64,000 bases of DNA, taken from NCBI GenBank assembly GCA_003170295.1, contig PNAJ01000133.1, forward strand, positions 1 to 64,000, read 5' to 3'. The stretch is from Bryobacterales bacterium (GTDB taxonomy: Bacteria > Acidobacteriota > Terriglobia > Bryobacterales > Bryobacteraceae). Both the position numbers and the translations under genes were made by a program. Below, piece by piece: positions 26,732-35,167 of the stretch (position 1 is its first letter; each line of letters begins with the position of its first letter). The notes below the pieces were generated by a model. That model was not told the origin of the DNA. It was given only the letters and a program-made list of their open reading frames with translations, and did no database searches.

Positions 26732-28075
26732 GTGCGAGAGAACCTAACAGCCTTTTTTTTGCTTTACATAAGGCCGATTGCGGCGATCAGCCGGATTTTG
26801 GACCAGGGGCGGCTGTGGTTCGCGGTAGTGGCGGCGGTCGGAGTTTCGGTGTTGTTGCACACGTCCGATCCTTCGGCGCTGGCATCGGCGGGAGCGCGCG
26901 CGAATCTGAAGGCTCCCATGGCTCGGGAGACGCTCAAGAAGGCATCGAAGGAGCAGCCGCTGACTCCGGAAATGGAGAAATCGCTCAAAGAAGCGGAGGA
27001 GGAGGCAGACCATCCCGCGCCCACACATTTCGTGGAAGACGCGGTGGCGCGGTTTACGTCCTATGACTCGTGGAGTTTATTTTCGGCGATCTGGGCGATC
27101 GCGGTGGCGCTGGTACCGGCGATCATCGCGTTGCGCGCGGCGACCGGATTCGGAAGTTTCGGAGTCCTGATGCGGCGGGACTATTTATCGCTGCTGATGT
27201 GCACGCTGTTCTGCTGGTCCGCGGTGTACCTGGTGGTCGCGATCGCACAGGGGATCGTTTCCTATAGCACGGGCGCGCATACCTCGATTCATTCGATCCC
27301 GGTGTTTGCGGCGGCCGCGCTCTATTTTCTGGCGTTGACGGCGCTGGCGATCCGCACGGTATTGGGGACGACGCTCGGATCCGCGGCCGGGCTCACGCTG
27401 GCGGGCAGTGCGGCCGCGATCGCCGGGGCGGGATTTTTTGGGGTGGTGGGATCGTCCTTGTACTTTCTCGCGTCGCCGTTCGTCCTGTTCTATGCGTGGC
27501 GGATGCTGGGGTCGGAGGTGTCGTCGCTGGGCGACGGGCTGCGGACCCGGCAGCATCTGCGGAGGCAGATGGAGATCGCGACGACGAATCCACGAGACGC
27601 GGACGCGCACTACCAGTTGGGGCTGATCTATCAGCAGAGGCGGCAGTATACCGAGGCGATCGCGCGGTTTCAGAAAGCGATCGAAATCGATCCTTCGGAA
27701 CCCGACGCGCAGTTTCAGCTCGGGCGGATCGCGCGGGAGCAGGGACGGTTCGAGGATGCGATTCGATTTCTGCAAGCGGCGGCGAAGCTGAATGACAAGT
27801 TGGCTTCGAGCGAAGTCTGGCGCGAATTGGGCGCGGCGTATGTCGGGACTTCGCGATTCGAGGAGGCTGCGGCCGCGCTCGCGAAGTATACCGAGCGGCG
27901 GTCGTACGATCCGGAAGGGCTCTATTGGTACGGAAAAGCTCTGAAGGGTTTGCAACGGACGGGGGAGGCTCGCGAAGCTTTCAAGCAGTGTATCGAGTCA
28001 GTGGATACCATGCCGAACCATCGGCGGGCGTATGTTCGCCAGTGGAAGGGGCTTGCTAAAAAGGAGCTTGATTGA
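26732..28075 (+). CDS. Membrane protein with YIP1-like region and C-terminal TPR domain
   Basis: A 447-aa protein that starts at GTG 26732. The N-terminal 260 residues carry about six membrane segments (LWFAVVAAVGVSVLLHTSDP, LLMCTLFCWSAVYLVVAIAQ, GFFGVVGSSLYFLASPFVLF) with a YIP1-like layout. An acidic/basic hydrophilic stretch at about 60-95 lies between segments one and two. From about residue 290 there are three to four tetratricopeptide repeats (ADAHYQLGLIYQQRRQYTEA, PDAQFQLGRIAREQGRFEDA). The TPR part probably faces the cytoplasm and binds a partner. The last 20 bases overlap the convergent T6SS-like gene. Confidence 0.75.
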   Translation: MRENLTAFFLLYIRPIAAISRILDQGRLWFAVVAAVGVSVLLHTSDPSALASAGARANLKAPMARETLKKASKEQPLTPEMEKSLKEAEEEADHPAPTHFVEDAVARFTSYDSWSLFSAIWAIAVALVPAIIALRAATGFGSFGVLMRRDYLSLLMCTLFCWSAVYLVVAIAQGIVSYSTGAHTSIHSIPVFAAAALYFLALTALAIRTVLGTTLGSAAGLTLAGSAAAIAGAGFFGVVGSSLYFLASPFVLFYAWRMLGSEVSSLGDGLRTRQHLRRQMEIATTNPRDADAHYQLGLIYQQRRQYTEAIARFQKAIEIDPSEPDAQFQLGRIAREQGRFEDAIRFLQAAAKLNDKLASSEVWRELGAAYVGTSRFEEAAAALAKYTERRSYDPEGLYWYGKALKGLQRTGEAREAFKQCIESVDTMPNHRRAYVRQWKGLAKKELD

Positions 28076-29252
28076 AGGGGAGACGCGCGGAGTTGACGGC
28101 GCGAAATCCGGCGAGGCGCACGAGCGGACGATCCTTATAAGAAACGAGCGGCATCAGCCCCCGATCGATCAACGCGAGCACCTGCGTTTCCGTCATGAAG
28201 AATTCGCCGCAGGGCGTCATGGTCCATTCGGAGTCCTGTTTATAGGTGTGCGCGGGCAGATCGTCGAGGTTGAGGTCGTCCGCATCCCCACGCGCGAGGA
28301 CCGCGAGGCAGGCGAGGGCAGCGTTCCCCCAGAGATAGTGTTCGTGAACCGGCGCGCCCCGCATTTCTTCAAATTCGAACGAATCGATGGGGCTGGTGCG
28401 CGGTCCATAGGGCAATCGCAGCAGGAGGCGAGGGAGCGCGAGACCCACGTACGACGCCTCGGGGATGTCGCGAAGTTCCTGCAAGGCAGACGCGATTTCA
28501 CTAGAGCCTTGTGCGAGGTACGGCACGCGCGCGTCGGCGGCGACCAGGGCGATGCGACCCAGCAGCTCGATCTCCGTCTCGTCGAACGAATGAAGACCGA
28601 TCGCCGCGGTCCAGCGTCGCGAATGGAGTACTGCACGCAGGCGCGTCGCGCGCAGATTCTCCGACGCGAGATCGAGAGCGAGTTCATCCTTGGAGAACTG
28701 AACGATTTGAATGCGCGCGGCGATGTCGTCCATCTGGCGGACTGCGAAATCGAGGCCTCGCCAAGCGGATTCGAGCGTTTGAAAGCGCGGATGGTGCAGC
28801 AGTGCGTTTATGCGCTCCGTCAAGGCGGCGGTGCGGTCTTCACTTTTTTTCGGCTGCGGCGCGGCATGGGCGCGCGCGAGATCCTTCACGTATTGCTCAA
28901 AAGGATCGCCGCCCTCGGCAATCTGTTCGAGCAGGCTGGTGTGGCGCAGCAGCTCCGCGATGTCGGCTTGCGGCGAAGCAGCGGATGGCTCAGGCTCCGG
29001 CGCTGCGGCAGCGGGGGCCATCTCCAAGCGCAGATACAAGCGGTCGGGATGAAAATCTTCGAGATCGCGCAGGCGCATGCCGCCCGCGGTGACCTGAAGG
29101 ATCGAGAGAACATCGTTAAGATTGTCGCGATCGACGGCGAGAGGAGACTCCATATGTCGTCCGCCGAAATCGCCAAGCACGAGATATCGAGCGGGCTCAT
29201 CGGCCGTGGCTTCGATTTTCGTGCGGCGCGGCGCGACGTCGAGTTCGATCAT
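28056..29252 (-). CDS. T6SS contractile-sheath-like protein (TssB/TssC hybrid features)
   Basis: A 398-aa protein with the TssC/VipB hallmark HPRFQTLESAWRGLDFAVRQ. Later it has LPYGPRTSPIDSFEFEE, HEHYLWGNAALACLAVL and RGLMPLVSYKD, in the order of the sheath large subunit. The first 75 residues (ARYLVLGDFGGR, NLNDVLSILQVTAGGMRLRD, LEDFHPDRLYLRL) resemble the small subunit TssB. An Ala/Pro/Glu-rich linker (about 80-95) joins the two. TssC is usually near 490 aa, so this one is shortened. No other type VI or contractile-injection gene is in the window. It starts seven bases after the HyuA gene, so the two are probably co-transcribed. Confidence 0.75.
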   Translation of the reverse strand: MIELDVAPRRTKIEATADEPARYLVLGDFGGRHMESPLAVDRDNLNDVLSILQVTAGGMRLRDLEDFHPDRLYLRLEMAPAAAAPEPEPSAASPQADIAELLRHTSLLEQIAEGGDPFEQYVKDLARAHAAPQPKKSEDRTAALTERINALLHHPRFQTLESAWRGLDFAVRQMDDIAARIQIVQFSKDELALDLASENLRATRLRAVLHSRRWTAAIGLHSFDETEIELLGRIALVAADARVPYLAQGSSEIASALQELRDIPEASYVGLALPRLLLRLPYGPRTSPIDSFEFEEMRGAPVHEHYLWGNAALACLAVLARGDADDLNLDDLPAHTYKQDSEWTMTPCGEFFMTETQVLALIDRGLMPLVSYKDRPLVRLAGFRAVNSARLPFNQAPF

Positions 29253-29259
29253 GGGCTGA

Positions 29260-31203
29260 TTATACTGTCAACAATAAGTTGCCTGCGCGATCGACTCGGA
29301 ATTTCCAGGCGGGCGGCACCAGCGTAGTGGATCCGTAGTCGAGCACCAGCGCCGGACCCTGCTTGCTGCGATCGGTTAGATGCTCGCGCTTCCAGACATC
29401 GATTTTCTTCCATCCTCCAGTTTTTTTCAAATCAGCGATCCAAATTCGCCTCTGCTTCGGCAGGCCGGGCTTCGCGGAAGCGCTGCGGATGAGTTTCGGC
29501 TTTTCGAGCGCCGTGCGAGCGCGGACTCGAATCGTGACAATCTCGACGTCGCGATCGGCGTTCGCGTAACCGTAGATTTTCTCGTGCTCGCGATGAAACA
29601 GTTGAGCGGGATCGCCCTGGTTCCAGGGAACATTCAATTCGTAGCTTTGGCCGCGATAGCGGAGGTCGGCGGTGCGCTCAATCTCAGCGCTGGGCAGTGC
29701 TCCGCGTGCTTCGCGGCGCGCGCGGCGTTCGAGAGCGACGAACATTTTTTCTATATCGCGGCGGCCCAGCACTCCGGCGGCGTAATCGCGAACGGCGTCC
29801 GCCATCAACATGCCGAGCGCGGAAAGCGCTCCTGCATATTCGGGGACGATCACAGTCCGGATGCCCAGTTCCTGCGCGATTTCGCAAGCGTGCAGGCCTC
29901 CACAGCCGCCGAATGCGACCAGCGCAAAATCGCGCGCGTCGTGGCCGCGCTCCACTGATACCACGCGAATCGCGCGTTCCATATTCGCATTCGCAACGCG
30001 CAAAATGCCTGCCGCCGCCGCCGCACGGTCGATCTTCAGACGTTGCGCGATACGATCCACGGCTGCCGCAGCGCGGTCCGTATCGATGGTCATCGCTCCG
30101 CCCAGAAGCTGCTCCGCGCCGATGCGGCCGAGCACGACGTGCGCATCTGTGACGGTGGCTTCCGTACCCGTGCCGTAGCACGCGGGGCCTGGATCCGCGC
30201 CCGCACTCTCCGGTCCTACGCGCAGCAGACCGCCCGCGTCGACGCGCGCAATCGATCCTCCTCCGGCGCCCACGGTGTGGATGTCCAGCATCGGCACGCG
30301 GATCGGATAGCCGTCGAGGGACGCTTCCGTAGTGTGACGCGCCACGCCGTCGACCAGGCTCACGTCGGTCGACGTGCCGCCCATATCGAATCCGAGCACC
30401 TGATTGAAACCGCTGGCCCGCGCGGTTTCGAGCGCACCGACGAGACCGCCCGCCGGGCCTGAGAGCACCGTCCGCACGGCCTGCTTTCGCGCGTCGCGCG
30501 CTGAAAGAAATCCGCCATTCGATTGCATGATCTGAATGCGGCGCCCTTGCGGCGAGCGTTCAAGCTGGCTCAAATACTTCTCCATCAAGGGCCCGACGTA
30601 TGCGTTCACCAGCGTCGTCGAGCCGCGTTCATACTCGCGAATTTCGGGACTGATTTCGTGCGACGTGCAGAGATAGACGCCTTCCCGCGCCAGCGCTTTT
30701 GCCGCGGCACGCTCATTCGTGGGGTTCTGATACGCATGAAGAAAACAGACCGCGACCGATTTCGCGCCGGATCGCTTCAATCGGGAAGCGACGCGCTTCC
30801 ACTCGGCGGCCGATGGTTTTAACGCGATGGAGCCGTCGAAATAGACTCGCTCCTTCACGCCGAAACACATCTCGCGATCGACGAGAAGACGCCTGGGCGC
30901 GGGCATAAGATTGTAGAGCTCGGCGCGATTCTGACGGCCGATCTCGATCAGATCTTCAAATCCGGCCGTGGTCACGAACGCAGTTCTCGCGCCTTTACGC
31001 TCCAATAAAGCGTTGGTGGCGACGGTGGATCCATGCACCACTTCGGCCTTGATCTTACCGGCGGCGCGTTCGATCCCCGCCAGGATGACCTCCGCCGGAG
31101 CGCGCGGGTCTGACCGCATTTTAAACGTTGCCATGGGACGCCCGTCGTCATAAAAAACAATGAAGTCTGTAAATGTTCCACCGGCGTCGACGCCTATTCG
31201 CAT
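29260..31203 (-). CDS. Hydantoinase/oxoprolinase subunit A (HyuA)
   Basis: A 647-aa ATP-dependent hydantoinase or oxoprolinase A subunit of the actin-like ATPase fold. The N-terminus MRIGVDAGGTFTDFIVFYDD and the inner motifs HGSTVATNALLERKGARTAF and GFDMGGTSTDVSLVDG are typical. The B subunit (HyuB) is not next to it, which is unusual, since A and B are commonly adjacent or fused. ATG 31203 is chosen because the family sequence starts there; the open frame continues upstream into the divergent ABC ATPase gene. It is followed seven bases later by the T6SS-like gene. Substrate unknown: hydantoins, oxoproline, acetone and acetophenone are known in the family. Confidence 0.85.
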   Translation of the reverse strand: MRIGVDAGGTFTDFIVFYDDGRPMATFKMRSDPRAPAEVILAGIERAAGKIKAEVVHGSTVATNALLERKGARTAFVTTAGFEDLIEIGRQNRAELYNLMPAPRRLLVDREMCFGVKERVYFDGSIALKPSAAEWKRVASRLKRSGAKSVAVCFLHAYQNPTNERAAAKALAREGVYLCTSHEISPEIREYERGSTTLVNAYVGPLMEKYLSQLERSPQGRRIQIMQSNGGFLSARDARKQAVRTVLSGPAGGLVGALETARASGFNQVLGFDMGGTSTDVSLVDGVARHTTEASLDGYPIRVPMLDIHTVGAGGGSIARVDAGGLLRVGPESAGADPGPACYGTGTEATVTDAHVVLGRIGAEQLLGGAMTIDTDRAAAAVDRIAQRLKIDRAAAAAGILRVANANMERAIRVVSVERGHDARDFALVAFGGCGGLHACEIAQELGIRTVIVPEYAGALSALGMLMADAVRDYAAGVLGRRDIEKMFVALERRARREARGALPSAEIERTADLRYRGQSYELNVPWNQGDPAQLFHREHEKIYGYANADRDVEIVTIRVRARTALEKPKLIRSASAKPGLPKQRRIWIADLKKTGGWKKIDVWKREHLTDRSKQGPALVLDYGSTTLVPPAWKFRVDRAGNLLLTV

Positions 31204-31228
31204 ACGTAATTCATCATACTGAGATCGG

Positions 31229-31903
31229 GTGATTGTTCTCCGCGGCGTTTCCAAACAATTCGAAGGCAAGCGAAAGGTGACCGCGCTCGAAGGCGTCGAC
31301 CTGACTGTGGAGCGTGGCGAAATGGTGGCCATTGTCGGGCCGTCGGGCTCCGGCAAGTCGACGATGCTCAATCTGATCGGCGCGCTGGACCACGCAAGCG
31401 TTGGTGAGATCGAGATCGACGGCACGGCGCTATCTTCGCTGAGCGACGACGATCTGACGCGGGTGCGGCGGGACAAGATCGGATTCATTTTTCAGTTCTT
31501 CAATCTACTGCCGACGCTGACGTGTCTTGAAAATGTGTCGCTGCCGTTGCACCTGCGCGGCTGGCCTCGCAAAGAAATTGACAATCGCGCGCGGGAGCTG
31601 CTGGCGCTGGTCAAGCTCGGCGCGCGTCTGGATCATTTGCCGGAAGAGCTATCGGGAGGCGAGCGGCAACGCGTCGCGATCGCGCGGGCGCTGAGCGTTT
31701 ACCCGCCGGTGCTGCTGGCCGATGAGCCGACCGGTAATCTGGATACCGCGACCGGCGTCGAGATTCTGAAACTGATTCACGATCTTCATGAGCGCCTGGG
31801 CGCGACGGTGCTGATCGTGACGCACGACGCCGCGGTCGCCGAGAGCTGCCCCCGCACGATTCACATTCGTGACGGCCGGATTCACGAGGATACTCGCCGG
31901 TGA
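31229..31903 (+). CDS. ABC transporter ATPase of the LolD/MacB type
   Basis: A 224-aa nucleotide-binding protein with Walker A GPSGSGKST (Lys43), signature LSGGERQRVAIARAL and Walker B VLLADEPTGNLD; the Q-loop segment is FIFQFFNLLPTLTCLENVSL. This subfamily drives mechanotransmission rather than classical import or export, as in LolCDE and MacB. The start is GTG 31229, 25 bases from the divergent hyuA start. Its stop codon overlaps the permease start (TGATG), so translation is coupled. Confidence 0.93.
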   Translation: MIVLRGVSKQFEGKRKVTALEGVDLTVERGEMVAIVGPSGSGKSTMLNLIGALDHASVGEIEIDGTALSSLSDDDLTRVRRDKIGFIFQFFNLLPTLTCLENVSLPLHLRGWPRKEIDNRARELLALVKLGARLDHLPEELSGGERQRVAIARALSVYPPVLLADEPTGNLDTATGVEILKLIHDLHERLGATVLIVTHDAAVAESCPRTIHIRDGRIHEDTRR

Positions 31904-34440
31904 TGTTACTCCGGCTCATCAGTTGGCCGTACGCGCGCAAGCATCTGCTGCGCTGCTTTCTGACCATCCTCGGGATCGTGCTCGGCGTGGCGGTTTTCGT
32001 CGGCATGCACACCGCGAATCAAAGCGTGCTGGCCGCGTTCCGCGAGACCATCGATCGCATCGCGGGGTCCACGCAGTTGCAAGTTTCGGCTGGCGAGCCC
32101 GGCCTGGACGAATCGGTGCTCGAAACGGTCCAGAGCCTTCCGGAAGTGCGCGCCGCGGCGCCGGTGATCGAGGCTACGGTGCAATTCGCGAAGGGAAATC
32201 TGCTGATCCTCGGCGTGGATATGCTGGGCGATCGCAACCTGCGCAGTTACGACCTGGAAAACTCCGACCAGGCGATCGACGATCCTCTGGTGTTTCTCGC
32301 GCAGCCCGATTCGCTGCTGATCACAAAGACATTCGCGACCGAAAATGGTTTGGAGCTGAATAGCCGGATTCCCATGCGAACCATGGATGGCGATCGCGTG
32401 TTCACCGTCCGCGGCATCATGAAGCCCGGCGGACTGGCCAGCGCGTTCGGCGGCAATCTCGCGATCATGGATATTTACGCGGCGCAAAAAGTTTTCGGAA
32501 GGGGCCGTAAATTCGATCGGATCGACATTGCGCTGCAAGAGGGCGTGGCGCTCGGCGATGGTCGCAAGAAGTTGCAACGGGCGGTGGGACCTGGGCTCGA
32601 TGTGGATTTTCCCAGTTCACGCGGCGAACAGTTTGAAGCGACGTCGCACATTTACTCGCTGGCATCGAACATCACCAGCGTGTTTGCACTATTCATCGGG
32701 ATGTTCATCATCTACAACACGTTCGCAATCGCGGTGACGCAGCGGCGCAGCGAGATCGGAATCCTGCGCGCTTTGGGCGCGACTCGGGCGCAAATCAGGA
32801 CCCTGTTCCTCACTGAAAGCCTGATCGCGGGACTCGCTGGAACGCTGGCAGGCGTGGCGTTTGGCATCGCGATGGCGCGCGCGATGGCAGGATACATCGG
32901 CACTTTGCTCGCCGACGTCTATGGAATGGCGCAGCAGGCCGAACGTCTGGAAATCGATCCGTGGCTGATCGGCGCGGCGGTGGCGATGGGCGTGATCACC
33001 AGTCTGATCGCGGCGGTGATTCCCGCGCGCAGCGCAGCTGGCGTCGATCCGGTGAAGGCTTTGCAAAAGGGCCGTTATCAATCGATGAGCGAGGGCGAAA
33101 ATCGTACGCGCAGAAGATGGGCGATGGCGTGCGCGGCAGCCTCCGTCGCGACTCTGGCCTTGAATCGGCAGTCCATAGTTTTTTACGCGGGCTTCCTGCT
33201 CGCGGTGCTGGCGGCGGTTTTGCTTGCGCCTGCGTTGGCGCACTTGTTAGCGCGAATGTTGCGGCCGGTGTTCGCATGGATCAGGCCCGTGGAAGGAACG
33301 CTTGCCGCCGACAGCCTGATCCAAGCGCCACGGCGCACTTCGGGCACAGTGTCGGCTCTGATGCTGTCGCTCGCATTGGTGGTATCGCTCAGCGGTCTGG
33401 CGAAGGCGAGCTACGATTCGATTTCCGATTGGATGCGCATCGCGCTCAATCCGGATTTGTTCGTGACCACCGCGGAGAGCGTCACATCGCGAAGTTTTGT
33501 TTTTCCGGCGGCGCTGGGCGATGGATTGAGCAAGATCGACGGCGTCGGCGATGTGCAGCTTGTGCGCAGCGTGCGCGTGACGGTGAAGGGCGGGCCGATC
33601 ATGCTGGTGGCGGCCGATATCGGATCGCTCGCGCGGCACGCGAAGCTTCCGGCGGTGGAGGGCGATAGCGACGAAATGTACCGGCTGGCGGCAGAGGGGA
33701 AGGGCGTGATCGCATCGGAGAACTTCGCGCGCTTGCATGGATGCAAGATGGGCGAGATGCTCGAAATCGCCGCGCCTGCCGGGGTCTTGCGAATTCCCGT
33801 GTCGGGTATCGTGCGCGATTTTTCAGATCAGCAGGGCAGCTTGCTTCTCTCTCGCGATGTGTTTATTCGCTACTGGAACGACGATTCCGTCAATGTTTTT
33901 CGCGTCTATCTGAAGCCCGGCGCGGATAGTGCGAAGGTCCGGCAACAGATTCTCGATACCTACGGGACTCAGCAACGCTTGTTCGTGCTGACCAATCAGG
34001 ACCTGCGCCATTACGTGATTCGCGTGACCGATCAATGGTTCGGCCTGACCTATGTGCAGATCGCCGTTGCGGTGCTGGTCGCAATATTGGGCATCGTGAA
34101 CGCTCTGACGGTTTCGATCACGGACCGGCGTCGCGAGCTCGGCGTGTTGCAGGCGGTGGGTGGATTGCGCGGGCAGATCCGTCACACCATTTGGCTGGAG
34201 GCGCTGGGCGTCGGCCTGATTGGTCTCATGCTCGGCTTGGTGCTGGGCGCGATACAACTTTATTACTCGGTGGAGATCGCCCGCAGGGATCTGATCGGAA
34301 TCGAGATCGCATACGTTTATCCGTTCCGCACGGCTCTCGCGCTCGCGCCGATTATTTTAGTGGCGGCATTTCTTGCCGCAATTGGTCCGGCGGAACGGGC
34401 CGTGCGAGCCCCCCTGGTGGAGGCACTCGAATATGAATAA
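31903..34440 (+). CDS. FtsX-like ABC transporter permease (MacB/LolC type, double FtsX)
   Basis: An 845-aa permease with an N-terminal membrane helix and a large periplasmic domain. The first FtsX block lies at about residues 250-375 (GMFIIYNTFAIAVTQRRSEI, GILRALGATRAQIRTLF), with a central pair of helices near 400-440. A second periplasmic domain follows, then a second FtsX block at the C-terminus (GIVNALTVSITDRRRELGVL). The family moves lipids, lipoproteins or hydrophobic cargo out of the inner membrane. The start is ATG 31903 in TGATG (a GTG at 31900 is possible). It overlaps the LolA-like gene by 8 bases. Together with that gene and the barrel gene it forms an envelope export operon. Confidence 0.9.
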   Translation: MLLRLISWPYARKHLLRCFLTILGIVLGVAVFVGMHTANQSVLAAFRETIDRIAGSTQLQVSAGEPGLDESVLETVQSLPEVRAAAPVIEATVQFAKGNLLILGVDMLGDRNLRSYDLENSDQAIDDPLVFLAQPDSLLITKTFATENGLELNSRIPMRTMDGDRVFTVRGIMKPGGLASAFGGNLAIMDIYAAQKVFGRGRKFDRIDIALQEGVALGDGRKKLQRAVGPGLDVDFPSSRGEQFEATSHIYSLASNITSVFALFIGMFIIYNTFAIAVTQRRSEIGILRALGATRAQIRTLFLTESLIAGLAGTLAGVAFGIAMARAMAGYIGTLLADVYGMAQQAERLEIDPWLIGAAVAMGVITSLIAAVIPARSAAGVDPVKALQKGRYQSMSEGENRTRRRWAMACAAASVATLALNRQSIVFYAGFLLAVLAAVLLAPALAHLLARMLRPVFAWIRPVEGTLAADSLIQAPRRTSGTVSALMLSLALVVSLSGLAKASYDSISDWMRIALNPDLFVTTAESVTSRSFVFPAALGDGLSKIDGVGDVQLVRSVRVTVKGGPIMLVAADIGSLARHAKLPAVEGDSDEMYRLAAEGKGVIASENFARLHGCKMGEMLEIAAPAGVLRIPVSGIVRDFSDQQGSLLLSRDVFIRYWNDDSVNVFRVYLKPGADSAKVRQQILDTYGTQQRLFVLTNQDLRHYVIRVTDQWFGLTYVQIAVAVLVAILGIVNALTVSITDRRRELGVLQAVGGLRGQIRHTIWLEALGVGLIGLMLGLVLGAIQLYYSVEIARRDLIGIEIAYVYPFRTALALAPIILVAAFLAAIGPAERAVRAPLVEALEYE

Positions 34441-35167
34441 AACATTCATCGCCCTGATTGGTTTTAGCGCGGCGACCTTCGCACAGGACCCACGACGCAT
34501 TATCGAGGAGGTGCAGCGCCGCTCGCGCTCACAATCGCAGCGATATGAAGGCACGCTCGAGGTGATCGGCGCGGCGAATCGCATCGCGACGAAACGCTGG
34601 ACGTTCGAACGCATCGGATCTTTTGGAGACAGCAAGGCGATCTTGCGATTCACTGCGCCCGCCGAGGTGAAGGGCGTCGCGCTGCTGATCGTGAATCATC
34701 CGGACCGCGCGAGCGACCAGTGGATGTGGCGGCCCAGTATTGGCCGCGACCAGCGCATCGCGTTGCAGGACCGCTCCACTCGGTTTTTCGGTACCGATTT
34801 CAGCTTCGAGGATCTGGAGGAGCGCGACGTCGAGCAGTATAATTTCAAGCTCCTCGGCGACGAAAATGGACAGTGGAAGATCGAATCGCGGCCGCGCAAA
34901 GCGTCGCAATACGCATACTCTTATTTATGGGTGAAAAAAGACAACTACACCATGGTGAAGGTCGAAGCGTATAACAAAAACGGCTTGGTGCGCGCGATCG
35001 ACTATCGGGATTTCGAGCTGGCCAGCGGCATCTGGACCGCGCGCACCATTGACGTGAACGACCTCGCGCGCAAGAGCCGGACGATTCTCAAGTACGACAA
35101 GCTCGAATACAATCTTCCTTTGAAAGAGGACGGTTTTACGCTACAGGCATTGCGAAGATCGTCATGA
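34433..35167 (+). CDS. LolA-like outer-membrane lipoprotein-sorting protein
   Basis: A 244-aa periplasmic protein with signal peptide MNKTFIALIGFSAATFAQ. The LolA-like half-barrel shows FERIGSFGDSKAILRFTAP, HPDRASDQWMWRPSIGRDQR and RFFGTDFSFEDLEERDVEQY. It should carry a hydrophobic cargo across the periplasm from the FtsX-type transporter. ATG 34433 is chosen because the signal peptide starts there. It overlaps the permease gene by 8 bases and the barrel gene by 4 (ATGA), so all are coupled. It differs from housekeeping LolA in size (larger) and context. Confidence 0.85.
   Translation: MNKTFIALIGFSAATFAQDPRRIIEEVQRRSRSQSQRYEGTLEVIGAANRIATKRWTFERIGSFGDSKAILRFTAPAEVKGVALLIVNHPDRASDQWMWRPSIGRDQRIALQDRSTRFFGTDFSFEDLEERDVEQYNFKLLGDENGQWKIESRPRKASQYAYSYLWVKKDNYTMVKVEAYNKNGLVRAIDYRDFELASGIWTARTIDVNDLARKSRTILKYDKLEYNLPLKEDGFTLQALRRSS

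Noticed and set aside
28032-29327. Open frame of 431 codons on the plus strand
   Set aside because: Antisense to the T6SS-like gene, which has recognisable sheath motifs.
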